A DNA stretch of 64,000 nucleotides from Oscillospiraceae bacterium (GCA_017436955.1 JAFSCD010000011.1:1-64000), one strand, 5' to 3'. Positions 1-8,309 are shown, numbered from the stretch's first letter. Numbers and translations: made by a program. Notes: generated by a model from the sequence alone, not told the origin.

Positions 1-367
1 ATCCAGTAATATAAATATCACAATCAAAATCAACTCGAAATGAATTAACAGCATCTTCCCATCCATCAAGTCTTTGGAGTTCATCGAAAAACAGGTACAT
101 TTTCTTATTTGCAATGACTCTACCTTTTACAAAAAAATAAAAGTCTTCAACAGTCATTCTTCTAAATTCAAAAGATTCAAAATTCATTTCGATAATTTGA
201 GATTCATCAACACCAGAATCTTTTAGATAGTTAACCATTAGTTTTAAAAGGCTCGACTTCCCACAACGTCTAACGCCAGTAATTACCTTAACAGGTTCAG
301 TGTCACGAAATGCAATCAACTTATTCAAATAAGAATCTCTTCTTTTTAAGTCACTTTTTTTCAGCAT
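1..367 (-). CDS. AAA family ATPase (DUF4143-type), C-terminal part outside window
   Basis: The gene runs off the left edge, so only about 122 N-terminal residues are seen. They begin MLKKSDLKRRDSYLNKLIAF and contain a Walker A P-loop (VKVITGVRRCGKSSLLK, about residues 28-44) and a Walker B strand (MYLFFDEL). This arrangement is typical of the AAA-14/DUF4143 ATPases scattered through Firmicutes genomes, whose role is unknown; many have a C-terminal nuclease-like domain. The start codon follows a good GAGGAG ribosome binding site. The gene is AT-rich, unlike the genome core to the right. Function beyond ATP binding is inference. Confidence 0.8.
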   Translation of the reverse strand, partial: MLKKSDLKRRDSYLNKLIAFRDTEPVKVITGVRRCGKSSLLKLMVNYLKDSGVDESQIIEMNFESFEFRRMTVEDFYFFVKGRVIANKKMYLFFDELQRLDGWEDAVNSFRVDFDCDIYITG

Positions 368-533
368 AACATTTCTCCTCGTTACAATAATAGCATAAAC
401 TCATCAAAAAAATAAATTTTTTGCTCTTTAGTGCAAAAACTTTATTTCATTTTTTAGTATTTTATGCTTTAAGTTTTTCTTTTGTATTATTTGCAATATA
501 CTTACAAATCCATCATCTTCAACAAACTTGAAT

Positions 534-1196
534 TTACTTAATAGATAACTGTTTATCTCTTATCTTCAAACATGCCTCAATATGCATAATCCAATGTCTT
601 GAAAATGGCATCTGAATCAATCCTTTTACATCTTTTCCACACCAATAATCAATTAACCAATAGGCATTTTCATCTACACTTACTACATTTAATTTTTCCA
701 ACTGTTTTCTTCTTTCATCTGATATTTTTTCCTTCATATCACTATATGTAAGTGTCTTTAAAATCTGTGTTGTTGATTTATCAACATCACCAATATAATT
801 ATACAGTTCTTCAATAGACAGTTTCTTAGAAAACTCTCCAATTTCTTCTTTTACAAGTTCATTTGCAGTTGTTATAATCGGGGATTTTATGCGACTTTGA
901 TAATCTCCCTTAAACAAAATTTGTTCATCAGTTGCAATAAGCGAATGTGCTACAATATCCTCTATACGAAAAATATGCCACAAGGAATATGCAATCGTTT
1001 TGTTATGATAACCTTTTACGTTCATATAAGGCATAGCACAAAAATCAGCATCCGACAGTTCATACCTAAACTGCATAATTTGTTCCATTAGGCTTCTGCG
1101 AAGTTCTAATAATGTATCTATACCCTTTGCAAAAGTGTCTTTTCTCTTAATTTGTAACTGTAAGGTCTTATTCATTTCTGCCCATTCTTTATTCAT
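534..1196 (-). CDS. DinB-like helical-bundle protein
   Basis: A 220-residue protein without signal peptide or membrane segment. The spacing of histidines (YSLWHIFRIEDIV near residue 73 and SRHWIMHIEA near residue 200) fits the DinB/YfiT superfamily, metal-binding four-helix bundles that often act as thiol-dependent S-transferases or are uncharacterised. The metal ligands cannot be proven by eye. It sits alone between an AAA ATPase gene and a decayed gene in the AT-rich edge, so context gives no pathway. Confidence 0.6.
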   Translation of the reverse strand: MNKEWAEMNKTLQLQIKRKDTFAKGIDTLLELRRSLMEQIMQFRYELSDADFCAMPYMNVKGYHNKTIAYSLWHIFRIEDIVAHSLIATDEQILFKGDYQSRIKSPIITTANELVKEEIGEFSKKLSIEELYNYIGDVDKSTTQILKTLTYSDMKEKISDERRKQLEKLNVVSVDENAYWLIDYWCGKDVKGLIQMPFSRHWIMHIEACLKIRDKQLSIK

Positions 1197-1271
1197 AAAT
1201 TAGCACCTCGCTAAATTCAAATTTGTCAAATAGATTGTATCAAATTGCTGTGTAAATATCAACCAATGTAG

Positions 1272-1314
1272 AAAAACGCACGATGGTTTCGTATTAAAAC
1301 CATCGTGCGTTTTT
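1272..1314. terminator. Bidirectional rho-independent hairpin
   Basis: An almost perfect inverted repeat with 16-17 bp arms (AACGCACGATGGTTT ... AAACCATCGTGCGTT) and a short loop is flanked by A-run and T-run, so it could terminate transcription in either direction. It lies upstream of the DinB-like gene and downstream of the decayed gene at 1467-1726. Confidence 0.7.
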
Positions 1315-1355
1315 GGCAAAGTATGATAATTTTGCTCCGCTTCATTTCGGTTTCA

Positions 1356-1384
1356 CAGAGTTTCAAATCCAAAATGAAACTCTG
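1356..1384. repeat. 10-bp inverted repeat CAGAGTTTCA/TGAAACTCTG
   Basis: Perfect 10-bp arms at 1356-1365 and 1375-1384, followed by further GAAACT motifs at about 1395-1410. No gene lies here. The clustered GAAACT motifs recur near tRNA-Pro (2973 and 3089), suggesting recombination-site debris rather than a terminator, since no T-run follows. Confidence 0.45.
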
Positions 1385-1466
1385 CGGAAAAGAGTGAAAC
1401 TCTCTACAGGAAATGAAACTATGCCAATCAGATAGTTAAATTGGAATTTGGGAAACAGGCAATCTG

Positions 1467-1726
1467 TTATTGACACAAATAGTTTGCGACAAATTCATCA
1501 ACATTAGCAAAACGTTTGGCGCTTATTCCTACCCGCATATAAGCTTGCTCATGTTTTCGCAAATATTTATCAAATTTTTCTGTATTATCCTCAAGAGAAT
1601 CTGGATTGTATTCTTCCATAATAGGGAACATCTCTTTTGCCAACCCTTTGAATCTCGGAGAGCATAAAATGCAGTCTGCACATATTCATAAATGAAGCAA
1701 AAGCAGTATTTTTGCCACTTTTTCAA
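1467..1726 (-). pseudogene. Decayed, frameshifted gene remnant
   Basis: On the minus strand a well-formed C-terminal peptide (KEMFPIMEEYNPDSLEDNTE ... FVANYLCQ, ending at a TAA at 1467-1469) is open, but an in-frame TGA lies just before it and there is no start codon with a ribosome binding site. The upstream part of the same protein appears to continue in another frame (FIYEYVQTAFYALRDSKG), with the switch near 1640 at an AAAGGG run. I read this as a frameshifted fragment of about 85 residues. The family is not recognised. Confidence 0.4.
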
Positions 1727-1831
1727 CTTTATTTCGCCAATTTGAATAAAAACAATGGTTGCAAGATGAGGAAGTCTGTGGTATTATGTTGGCATATACT
1801 TAACTGTTTACTTGCATATAAGGAGGTTGTT

Positions 1832-2446
1832 ATGTCCTTTAAAAAAGAAATAGAATCGATTCGCCCTGCAAGAATTGATCCAATTGAAGAAAAAAGAAAG
1901 AACATTTCCTGCTTAATTGATGTGTTGTCAAACGAAGTGAAAAGCTCTATTAGGGAGAAAGCGAAGAAAACACCCAATAATGGAATTCCATTCTCTTGTT
2001 CTGGAAGTATTTGTTTGGGTACGACAGGAGATTTTACTTTTCAAACGATAGTTTCCATCGAGGAAAGCAAAAAGAAAAGATTTTTGGATTGGGATTATGC
2101 AGGCCGGCCTCTCTATGATGTTTATCGTTACTATAGCCTTTCTGAAGATGGACAATTTGTTCTTGAGGAACTGCGTAAATCCCTAAAGGCGGATAACATA
2201 CGTGTAAATGAATTCACACTTTCGTTTGGTCGACACGCAATGTCTGATAGTGAAGAAATAGGTCGTTATGTTGGTGTGTATCGCATAAGCAATGTTTTTG
2301 GAGGTTATTATGCTGGTGAGTTACCAGTAATGACGAAGAAAACGCCAGGAAGCTTTTTCTTTTCCAGCAAGAACACAAATAACTGTTTTAAAGAAACATT
2401 TAGTAATACAATGCCAGGACTGTGTTTGAATTATGTATACGGATAA
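1832..2446 (+). CDS. Hypothetical protein, 204 aa
   Basis: An AAGGAGG ribosome binding site 7 bases upstream supports the ATG at 1832; a longer reading frame upstream has no such signal. The protein begins MSFKKEIESIRPARIDPIEE, is soluble and mixed charged/hydrophobic, and I do not recognise a domain. The middle part (GSICLGTTGDFTFQTIVSIE, then many aromatic residues) looks like a compact beta-rich fold. It converges on the truncated AraC gene with only a few bases between them. Confidence 0.6.
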   Translation: MSFKKEIESIRPARIDPIEEKRKNISCLIDVLSNEVKSSIREKAKKTPNNGIPFSCSGSICLGTTGDFTFQTIVSIEESKKKRFLDWDYAGRPLYDVYRYYSLSEDGQFVLEELRKSLKADNIRVNEFTLSFGRHAMSDSEEIGRYVGVYRISNVFGGYYAGELPVMTKKTPGSFFFSSKNTNNCFKETFSNTMPGLCLNYVYG

Positions 2447-2449
2447 CCA

Positions 2450-2767
2450 TTGATATGTACCAGGGGGAATTTTATACATTGACTTAAAGACAGAAGAAAA
2501 CGCCTATTGACTTTCATAACCGCAGATAAAGGCGACTTCAATGATCGGTCTATCTGAAAAGACCAAAAGTTTTGCGGCTTCGGTCAACTGACAGCGCAGC
2601 ACATAATCATGGATTGTCATGCCTACTGTGCTGGTGAATATACGGTGCAAGTGATACTTTGAATAGTGGACTACTTCAGCAACCGTTTCCAGATCCATCT
2701 TGCCGTCAAGATTGGCTTCAATATAGTCAATGACTGTCTCTATGCTAACCACAGTTTTATTTTCCAT
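2450..2767 (-). pseudogene. AraC-type regulator interrupted by an amber codon
   Basis: Starts at an ATG with AAAGGAG upstream and encodes the first AraC helix-turn-helix and most of the second (IDYIEANLDGKMDLETVAEV, YHLHRIFTSTVG, EVAFICGYESQ). A TAG at 2504-2506 then stops it. Reading through the TAG in the same frame gives AFSSVFKSMYKIPPGTYQ, the expected remainder of the DNA-binding domain (family form GY.S.QAFSR.FK). The effector domain is missing because the neighbouring gene ends at 2446. The 87-residue product lacks a complete second motif. Confidence 0.75.
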
Positions 2768-2972
2768 TTTGCCCACTCCTTTCCGTGGAAATATAATAGC
2801 AGAACCAAGAAATCCTGTTTTAATAATTCTTGCTATGTGTCATATCTTTTTGTTTTATGCTCTATCCGGCCCCATTTCAAGGCCTGGATTGTGAATTATA
2901 AAGTGTAGTTCATCTATTCCAAAAAGCAGAGAAGTGATGGGACGCTTTGAACACAAATAATCTTTTTCTCGG

Positions 2973-3103
2973 CACAATGAAACTAACTTAATCACGCTGA
3001 CACTTTTCTGGTAGGAAGAGTTTCAGCGTGATTTGCTTTGTGCCTCAAAAGCACCAGCTTTGCAGTGTTTATTTCTGCGCCGACAGACCACAATGAAACT
3101 AAC
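2973..3103. repeat. Two 15-bp direct repeats CACAATGAAACTAAC
   Basis: Identical copies at 2973-2987 and 3089-3103, 116 bp apart, with a strong hairpin between. They lie 105-235 bp from the 3' end of tRNA-Pro, in a 430-bp gene-free stretch (2777-3207). Direct repeats next to a tRNA suggest attachment-site or element-boundary remnants. Confidence 0.5.
2990..3033. terminator. Hairpin between direct repeats
   Basis: Arms AATCACGCTGA and TCAGCGTGATT enclose a loop of about 22 bases. There is no strong T-run on either strand, so termination is only one possibility; it may be part of a recombination site. Confidence 0.4.
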
Positions 3104-3159
3104 CCGAAAATGAAAAAAGCCCAAAACCCCTGTTCTGCAAGAATTTTCGGCAAAAGAAA

Positions 3160-3204
3160 AAGTTCGATAGTTTCAGATACTCTCGTATCAAAACTATCGA
3201 ACTT
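3160..3204 (-). terminator. Terminator downstream of tRNA-Pro
   Basis: Nested inverted repeat (AAGTTCGATAGTTT ... AAACTATCGAACTT with an inner GATAC/GTATC) directly after the tRNA-Pro 3' end; on the minus strand a T-rich run follows. Its stem resembles the hairpin at 1272-1314 in layout. Confidence 0.7.
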
Positions 3205-3207
3205 ATT

Positions 3208-3283
3208 TGGTCCGAGTGGGGAGATTCGAACTCCCGGCGTCTTGAACCCAAATCAAGTGCCCTACCAACTGGGCCACACCCGG
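3208..3283 (-). tRNA. tRNA-Pro (anticodon TGG)
   Basis: A full 76-nt cloverleaf: acceptor stem CCGGGTG/CACTCGG with discriminator A and encoded CCA, a T-arm with GTTCGAATC, and an anticodon stem CTTGA/TCAAG with loop TTTGGGT giving TGG. It marks the border between AT-rich sequence on the left and the GC-richer genome core on the right. Confidence 0.95.
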
Positions 3284-3343
3284 AAACTGAAATGTATTAT
3301 ACACTATGCAAAACAAAATTGCAACAGCGTTTCGTCGAATAAT

Positions 3344-3379
3344 AAAAGCAGGAATGGGGTTCCCCCATTCCTGCTTTTT
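3344..3379 (-). terminator. Terminator of the nucleoside-salvage operon
   Basis: Perfect hairpin AAAAGCAGGAATGGGG / CCCCATTCCTGCTTTT with T-run, just after the uridine phosphorylase stop codon. Confidence 0.85.
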
Positions 3380-3383
3380 ATTC

Positions 3384-4154
3384 TCATTTCTTCGCCTGGT
3401 CGCGGAGGATCAGCTTTTTCATTGCCTCGATGCCTACCTTGATGGCGCTGGAGGTATCCTCGGTCATGGGCATAAACATGCCTGCCTTTTCCCTCTCCTG
3501 ATTCCAAACCGCGTGGAAGCAGGAGCCACAACGCACGCCCAGCGCATCCGCCACAACGAACAGCGCAGCCGATTCCATTTCGCTGGCCTTCACGCCCAGC
3601 CGCTTCCAGCTCTCCCACTTATTCAGCAGCTCATAGTACACCGGGGATTTTTCCGGGCTATGCTGACCGTAGAAGGAGTCCTTGCACTGGACGATGCCGG
3701 TATGGGTATCATAGCCCAGCTCCTCGCTGGCCTCCTTCAGCGCCGCCGTCACCTCGAAATTGGCAACCGCCGGATACTCCACCGGCGCATACTCATAGGA
3801 GGTATGCTCAAAGCGGATTGCGCCGGTAGCCACCACCACATCGCCGGGCTTCACGTCCAGATGGATGCCGCCGCAGGTACCCACACGGATAAACGTATCC
3901 GCGCCGATCTTCACCAGCTCCTCCATAGCGATCGCGGCAGAGGGACCGCCGATGCCGGTGGAGCAGACGGAAACCTTCTCCCCCAGCAGTGTACCCGTCC
4001 AGATATTATACTCCCGGTTCATACCGATATGGACGGGATTATCAAAGTGCCTGGCAATGGCCTCGCAGCGACCGGGATCACCGGGCAGCAGCACGTACCG
4101 GCCTACATCGCCCTCCTGGCACTGAATATGATATTGCTTTTCCGTAGCTTGCAT
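3384..4154 (-). CDS. udp: Uridine phosphorylase (nucleoside phosphorylase family)
   Basis: Phosphorolysis of uridine/deoxyuridine to uracil and (deoxy)ribose-1-phosphate. The 256-residue length is normal for the hexameric NP-I family. Visible motifs are [18 protein letters not shown] (phosphate site), [23 protein letters not shown] and EMESAALF (ribose/base binding). It lies 13 bases after deoC and is preceded by a GAGGAA ribosome binding site. Together with deoC it routes the pentose of nucleosides to glycolysis. Purine nucleoside phosphorylase activity cannot be excluded by eye. Confidence 0.88.
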   Translation of the reverse strand: MQATEKQYHIQCQEGDVGRYVLLPGDPGRCEAIARHFDNPVHIGMNREYNIWTGTLLGEKVSVCSTGIGGPSAAIAMEELVKIGADTFIRVGTCGGIHLDVKPGDVVVATGAIRFEHTSYEYAPVEYPAVANFEVTAALKEASEELGYDTHTGIVQCKDSFYGQHSPEKSPVYYELLNKWESWKRLGVKASEMESAALFVVADALGVRCGSCFHAVWNQEREKAGMFMPMTEDTSSAIKVGIEAMKKLILRDQAKK

Positions 4155-4167
4155 AGCGTTTCCTCGT

Positions 4168-4854
4168 TTAGTAGGTGCCGTCGTTAGCGGCGGTCTTGCC
4201 GGCCTCCAGAGCCTTTGCGATCTTTACGATACGGGAGGTACCCAGGCGGTCAGCGCCCAGGGCGATGAACTTTTCCGCATCCTCAATGCTGGAAATGCCG
4301 CCGGCAGCCTTGATCTTCACGTGGGGTGCCACGTGCTTGGCAAACAGCTCCACATCGTGGAAGGTGGCGCCTGCGGTGGAGAAGCCGGTGGAGGTCTTGA
4401 TATAGTCCGCGCCGGAATCGGAAACGCACTTGCACAGCGCGATCTTCTCCTCATCGGTCAGCAGGCAGGTCTCGATAATGACCTTCAGCAGCTTGCCCTT
4501 GCAGGCCTTCTTGATGGCTGCGATCTCGGCAGTGATGGCGTCCCACTTACCTTCCTTTGCCCAGCCGATATTGATGACCATATCCACCTCATCGGCACCG
4601 TTATCCACGGTATCACTCGCCATAAAGCACTTGGCGGCGGTGGTGGCGTAGCCATTGGGGAAGCCGATGACGGTGCAGATCGCCAGTCTGTCGCCCACAT
4701 ATTCCTTCGCCTGCTTCACAAAGGACTGGGGAATGCAGACAGAAGCGGTATGGTAGCGGATGCCGTCGTCGCAGATCGCCTTGATATCTGCCCAGGTGGC
4801 AGCCTGACCCAGCAGGGTGTGGTCACATTTCGCAAGAATCTCACTGATATTCAT
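4168..4854 (-). CDS. deoC: Deoxyribose-phosphate aldolase
   Basis: Cleaves 2-deoxyribose-5-phosphate to acetaldehyde and glyceraldehyde-3-phosphate by a Schiff-base lysine. The 228-residue TIM-barrel has [10 protein letters not shown] near the N-terminus, [11 protein letters not shown], and [11 protein letters not shown], whose Lys is the Schiff-base residue, then [10 protein letters not shown]. It lies between the HAD gene and udp with 13-14 base gaps, so the three are probably cotranscribed. The acetaldehyde product is also the substrate of the eutE enzyme encoded downstream, though a shared pathway is not implied. Confidence 0.93.
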   Translation of the reverse strand: MNISEILAKCDHTLLGQAATWADIKAICDDGIRYHTASVCIPQSFVKQAKEYVGDRLAICTVIGFPNGYATTAAKCFMASDTVDNGADEVDMVINIGWAKEGKWDAITAEIAAIKKACKGKLLKVIIETCLLTDEEKIALCKCVSDSGADYIKTSTGFSTAGATFHDVELFAKHVAPHVKIKAAGGISSIEDAEKFIALGADRLGTSRIVKIAKALEAGKTAANDGTY

Positions 4855-4868
4855 AATACATTCTCCTT

Positions 4869-5714
4869 TTACTGTACATTAAAGTCCTTTTTCTGCTGCT
4901 CGTTGATGCCCTTGAGCTGATTGAAATAGGCAAGGTTCAGCAGCAGCGCGTGCATGGTCTTATCCAGCTCGCTGCCCTCGGAATAGTCCGCCTCGAACAT
5001 CCAGTCCACACGCTCGTGCTTCAGCAGCGGCGCAGCCTGCTGCTGATGACCCGGATGATAGATGGCGATGGAATGACCGCCGGACTGCTTCACCAGTTTC
5101 ATGCAGGGCACGTCCGTCAGACCGTCGCCAATGTAGATCATATTGCTGAAGAACACCCGTTTCTCACTGTCAGGACGGGAATTGTTCAGATCCACGTTGT
5201 TGTTGATATCCAGCACGCCCTTGTTGATGCGGTAAACGAACTGGGTCTTGTTGGTGTAGTTGACCGCCATCTTGGGCCAGTAGGCCTGACCGTCCTTATA
5301 GAGGAATTCGCAGGCGTAGATCCGCTTGAAATACTTGGCGATGGACGTACCCTCAATGATCTCCTTCAGGCCGGAGGAGAGCACGTAATGCTCCACCTCT
5401 ACCCCGGCTTCCTCGGCATAGCGGTTGATCCGTTCAAACCACCCCTCCACACCGGGATGATATTCGATGTCCTTGCCGCAGGCCACCAGGGATTCCCGGG
5501 TCAGCGGTGTGTCCACCTGCCGCGCCTTTTCCACCATGCAGTACATATAAGTCAGAATCGAGTCCATAGTTTCTTCCGTTGCCACCTCATGAGTGTGGCG
5601 CCAGAATTCGTCGGGCTTCATACCGATACTGGGAATGAAGGTGTACTCCTGCATATCCCGGGTACAAAGCGTTTTATCAAAATCGTACATAATGGCAATA
5701 ATGGGTTTTTTCAT
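4869..5714 (-). CDS. HAD-superfamily phosphatase, first gene of salvage operon
   Basis: 281 residues with HAD motif I ([12 protein letters not shown], nucleophile Asp) at residues 9-20 and motif IV ([19 protein letters not shown]) near residue 195. The rest matches the HAD family often annotated as haloacid dehalogenase-like in Clostridia. The substrate is unknown; its place ahead of deoC and udp suggests a sugar or nucleotide phosphate. A GGGAGGTG ribosome binding site precedes the ATG. Confidence 0.8.
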   Translation of the reverse strand: MKKPIIAIMYDFDKTLCTRDMQEYTFIPSIGMKPDEFWRHTHEVATEETMDSILTYMYCMVEKARQVDTPLTRESLVACGKDIEYHPGVEGWFERINRYAEEAGVEVEHYVLSSGLKEIIEGTSIAKYFKRIYACEFLYKDGQAYWPKMAVNYTNKTQFVYRINKGVLDINNNVDLNNSRPDSEKRVFFSNMIYIGDGLTDVPCMKLVKQSGGHSIAIYHPGHQQQAAPLLKHERVDWMFEADYSEGSELDKTMHALLLNLAYFNQLKGINEQQKKDFNVQ

Positions 5715-5743
5715 ATTCGCACCTCCCGGAACGTCTTTTATTT

Positions 5744-5772
5744 AGTATAACATTACGATGTTCTCTTGTCAA
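5744..5772 (-). promoter_or_regulatory. Sigma-A promoter of HAD-deoC-udp operon
   Basis: Read on the minus strand: TTGACA (5767-5772), 17-bp spacer, TATACT (5744-5749), placed 30 bases upstream of the HAD gene start. Confidence 0.85.
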
Positions 5773-5846
5773 ATGGGCGCTTTCGCTGCCGTTGAGTATT
5801 CAAAATCCACCGATGGGCAGATTTTGCAACATTTTTCTTCCGGGTG

Positions 5847-5855
5847 TGTTATAAT
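5847..5855 (+). promoter_or_regulatory. Extended -10 promoter of LytTR gene
   Basis: TGTTATAAT, an extended -10 element, lies 22 bases ahead of the LytTR start; no good -35 at normal spacing (a TTGCAA is 20 bp away). Confidence 0.5.
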
Positions 5856-5876
5856 GGCATTACAGGAGGTGAGGCG

Positions 5877-6314
5877 ATGAAATTTACGCTCATCATCGAC
5901 AAGGAAAAGGACGAGGAAATCGTGGCGACCGTCCACAGCCGTACGCCGCTGATCGACGAGATCGAAGCGCTGATCTGCCGCCACGCGGACCGTATTCCCG
6001 GCTACACCGAGGATGATATCAAGCTGCTGCGCCTTTCGGATATCGAATGTATCACCGTGCTGGAGGGCAAGACCTATGCCATCGACACGAAAAACCGCCG
6101 CTATCGGCTGAAGCAGCGGCTGTACGAGCTGGAGCAGCAGCTGCCGCCGTCCTTTATTCGCATCAACAAAAGCGCCCTTGCCAACGAGACCCGGCTGGAT
6201 CGGTTCCGGGTTACCTACGCAGGCAGTGTGGACGCTGTGTTCAAATGCGGTTACACCGAATATGTATCCCGGCGGTGCTTCGCCCAGATCAAAAGGAGGC
6301 TGGAATCGAGATGA
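5877..6314 (+). CDS. LytTR-domain transcriptional regulator
   Basis: 145 residues; ATG follows AGGAGGTGAGGCG. The first 40 residues form a small alpha/beta cap with no receiver domain. The rest is a LytTR DNA-binding domain (IKLLRLSDIECITVLEGKTY, then FIRINKSALAN and CGYTEYVSRRCFAQIKRRL). Such stand-alone LytTR proteins are usually autoregulators paired with a DUF3021 membrane protein that binds and holds them inactive. The next gene is exactly that, with overlapping stop and start codons, so the pair is almost certainly translated together. Confidence 0.88.
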   Translation: MKFTLIIDKEKDEEIVATVHSRTPLIDEIEALICRHADRIPGYTEDDIKLLRLSDIECITVLEGKTYAIDTKNRRYRLKQRLYELEQQLPPSFIRINKSALANETRLDRFRVTYAGSVDAVFKCGYTEYVSRRCFAQIKRRLESR

Positions 6315-6730
6315 AGAAGTTTTGGAAGGAATTTTTGCTGCGTGGTCTGATCTGCGCGGCAGGCGGTCCGGTTATGCTTGCCATCATTTTCGGCATTTTA
6401 GGGTATACCGGCACGGTGGAAAGCATCCCTGCCAATGAGGTCTGTCTGGGTATTCTCACCATTACCCTGCTGGCGTTTATCGCCGCAGGCATGACCGCCA
6501 TTTACCAAATGGAGCAGCTTCCCCTGCCTACGATGATCCTGATCCACGGCGGCGCGCTGTATATCGCGTACCTGCTGACCTATCTCATCAACGGCTGGCT
6601 GCTAAATCAGGTGATGCCCATTCTTATCTTCACCGGAATTTTTGTGGTGGGTTATGCCCTAATCTGGAGCATTATCTACCTGATTGAACGCAAAAAAATC
6701 CAAAAGCTGAACAAACTTCTGCAGAAATAA
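6311..6730 (+). CDS. DUF3021 membrane protein, partner of LytTR regulator
   Basis: 139 residues with four hydrophobic helices (about 14-32, 45-64, 75-95, 100-120) and a basic C-terminus, the DUF3021 pattern. The ATG overlaps the upstream TGA (ATGA). In studied Firmicutes systems the membrane partner inhibits the LytTR protein; the signal sensed is unknown here. Confidence 0.82.
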   Translation: MKKFWKEFLLRGLICAAGGPVMLAIIFGILGYTGTVESIPANEVCLGILTITLLAFIAAGMTAIYQMEQLPLPTMILIHGGALYIAYLLTYLINGWLLNQVMPILIFTGIFVVGYALIWSIIYLIERKKIQKLNKLLQK

Positions 6731-6760
6731 ATGTAGGGGCGATCATTGATCGTCCGCATA

Positions 6761-6797
6761 AAAAGGTGCGTTGCGAAATTCGCAACGCACCTTTTTA
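6761..6797. terminator. Hairpin, left copy of a matching pair
   Basis: Arms AAAAGGTGCGTTGCGAA / TTCGCAACGCACCTTTT. A 37-bp copy differing at two bases sits at 8389-8425. It terminates the LytTR operon and, in reverse, the lipoprotein gene. Confidence 0.8.
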
Positions 6798-6815
6798 TTG
6801 TTAGTAAATTTATGA

Positions 6816-7016
6816 TCAATCCGCTAAATCATTCTTTGCGCAACTATCGCAGAATACCACCCAGCTCTCGTCCGGTTTCTCGCCATCAGTAACTTTCACG
6901 CTCACAGTCTTATTGCAGTTCGCACCGTCGCAATGAAGCGTAACTGTCTCATTCGCGCATGCAGACAAGCACAACACGATAACAATAACCGTAACAAACA
7001 CTAACAATTTTTTCAT
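6816..7016 (-). CDS. Small lipoprotein
   Basis: 66 residues starting MKKLLVFVTVIVIVLCLSAC; an ATG with AGGAGG 7 bases upstream is preferred over a TTG two codons earlier. The lipobox LSAC predicts lipid attachment at Cys20. The mature part has two CxxxC-like cysteine pairs (CDGANC and CDSC), which suggest a small zinc ribbon or disulfide knuckle. No family recognised. It is AT-rich like the two DUF4230 genes beside it. Confidence 0.65.
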   Translation of the reverse strand: MKKLLVFVTVIVIVLCLSACANETVTLHCDGANCNKTVSVKVTDGEKPDESWVVFCDSCAKNDLAD

Positions 7017-7076
7017 AGCCAATCCTCCTGGTATTTCTTTTTCTATTCTTATAGTCTATCAACGAATTCCATTTTG

Positions 7077-7727
7077 TTAGGCCTTTAACCACTCAATAGT
7101 ATAGCTTTCTCCTTTTAGTTTGCCTATGTTTTCAACATACTGCCTAATCACTTCTCTCGTGCTTTCAATCGCTTGCTTGACGATCTCTTGCGTTTTTGCA
7201 TCATCTCTTAATTTGTTAACGCCTTTACTAATGATTTCTCGTTCTTCTTCGGCAGTTAACTTTGTAAAAGGTCCCAGCTCACATACAGGCTTAAAAATTG
7301 TGCTTTCAACCTCTTCCGCTCCAAGGATTTGTGCGGGTGGTAAATAGATTTTTACAACCCCATCATCGTTTGGCTCCTCAATTCGCATCTGATTCGTATC
7401 AATACCTACTTTGACAATAACGTCGTACTCAAACCATACATATTGCTTTCCAATATCAACGAAGCCGCCTTCTTTTTCATATGCTGCAACATTATGATAT
7501 CGACATTCAAGGGTGGTTAATTCACTTATTGCCTCGATCTCAAAAAAATCGTGCTTTTCAGTTTTGTTATTCGGTCTAAACACAAACCAAAGAACCATCA
7601 AAAGAGCGATCAGCAGCAAACCTGCTCCAGAAATAAATAAATTTCTTACAAACGGATTGATTTTTTCCTTGCCTTCCTCGTCCGTTGCTTCCTCTATAAC
7701 TTGTACACTCCTCTGCAAATGCTCCAT
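7077..7727 (-). CDS. DUF4230 domain membrane protein
   Basis: 216 residues: about 27 polar N-terminal residues, one transmembrane helix (29-49), then an extracytoplasmic DUF4230 domain with a beta-rich part (TTLECRYHNVAAYEKEG, WFEYDVIVKVGI) and a long C-terminal amphipathic helix (EEEREIISKGVNKLRDDAKT). The fold recalls SPFH/band-7-like domains, but function is unknown. It follows its paralogue by 3 bases, so the two probably form a complex. Confidence 0.75.
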   Translation of the reverse strand: MEHLQRSVQVIEEATDEEGKEKINPFVRNLFISGAGLLLIALLMVLWFVFRPNNKTEKHDFFEIEAISELTTLECRYHNVAAYEKEGGFVDIGKQYVWFEYDVIVKVGIDTNQMRIEEPNDDGVVKIYLPPAQILGAEEVESTIFKPVCELGPFTKLTAEEEREIISKGVNKLRDDAKTQEIVKQAIESTREVIRQYVENIGKLKGESYTIEWLKA

Positions 7728-7730
7728 ATT

Positions 7731-8309
7731 CTACTCCCCCTGTACAGCAGCTGTACTAAAAACTAGCGTCCATTCATCACTAGCCAGCAGCGGATCTAAT
7801 AGTGATTTAATCGTATTCTCCAGATTTTTGCGTGCACTTGTTATCAATTCAGCATTTGCCTCCGCTTTTGCACGTGCATCAGTTTTGCAAATATAGGTAA
7901 CATCTTTTCCTGTCCAATCATCTTTCTCATCAGGGTAGTAATAGAACTTGTGTTCTTCATCTTGCAAAAGTTCGATTTCAAAGCTAAACTTATCTGGCAG
8001 AATCACAGTGACTACTTTACTATTATCGTCAATTTCGTAATCGATATCTTCCAGATTAATATTCGGCTTTACCACAGCATAATAAAGCACATACCCATCC
8101 TTCGTGCCTTCAATATGTGCCTTTGCCACACCATGCTGAACGTATTTTGCCGTTGACAGCTTTGCAGTCTTAATAACCTCTGTTAGGGTAGATGTTGTAA
8201 TCAATGTTTCCTTTGGTGCATCGAAGGCACCCGTGGCGAAAAGTACAATCATTAAAACAAGCACAGCCGCAAAAACGATCAGTGGCAAATTCTGAATGAT
8301 TTTTTTCAT
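7731..8309 (-). CDS. DUF4230 domain protein, paralogue of the next gene
   Basis: 192 residues from the ATG with GAAAGGAAAGG upstream; the longer frame lacks a ribosome binding site. An N-terminal signal anchor (residues 7-28) precedes a DUF4230 domain (TLTEVIKTAKLSTAKYV ... VTVILPDKFSFEIELLQDEE ... ARAKAEANAELITSARKNLE). It shares plan with the downstream gene and probably arose by duplication. Low GC and flanking matching hairpins suggest acquisition as a unit. Confidence 0.72.
   Translation of the reverse strand: MKKIIQNLPLIVFAAVLVLMIVLFATGAFDAPKETLITTSTLTEVIKTAKLSTAKYVQHGVAKAHIEGTKDGYVLYYAVVKPNINLEDIDYEIDDNSKVVTVILPDKFSFEIELLQDEEHKFYYYPDEKDDWTGKDVTYICKTDARAKAEANAELITSARKNLENTIKSLLDPLLASDEWTLVFSTAAVQGE

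Noticed and set aside
3038-3442. Open frame across tRNA-Pro
   Set aside because: Consists of tRNA and terminator sequence.
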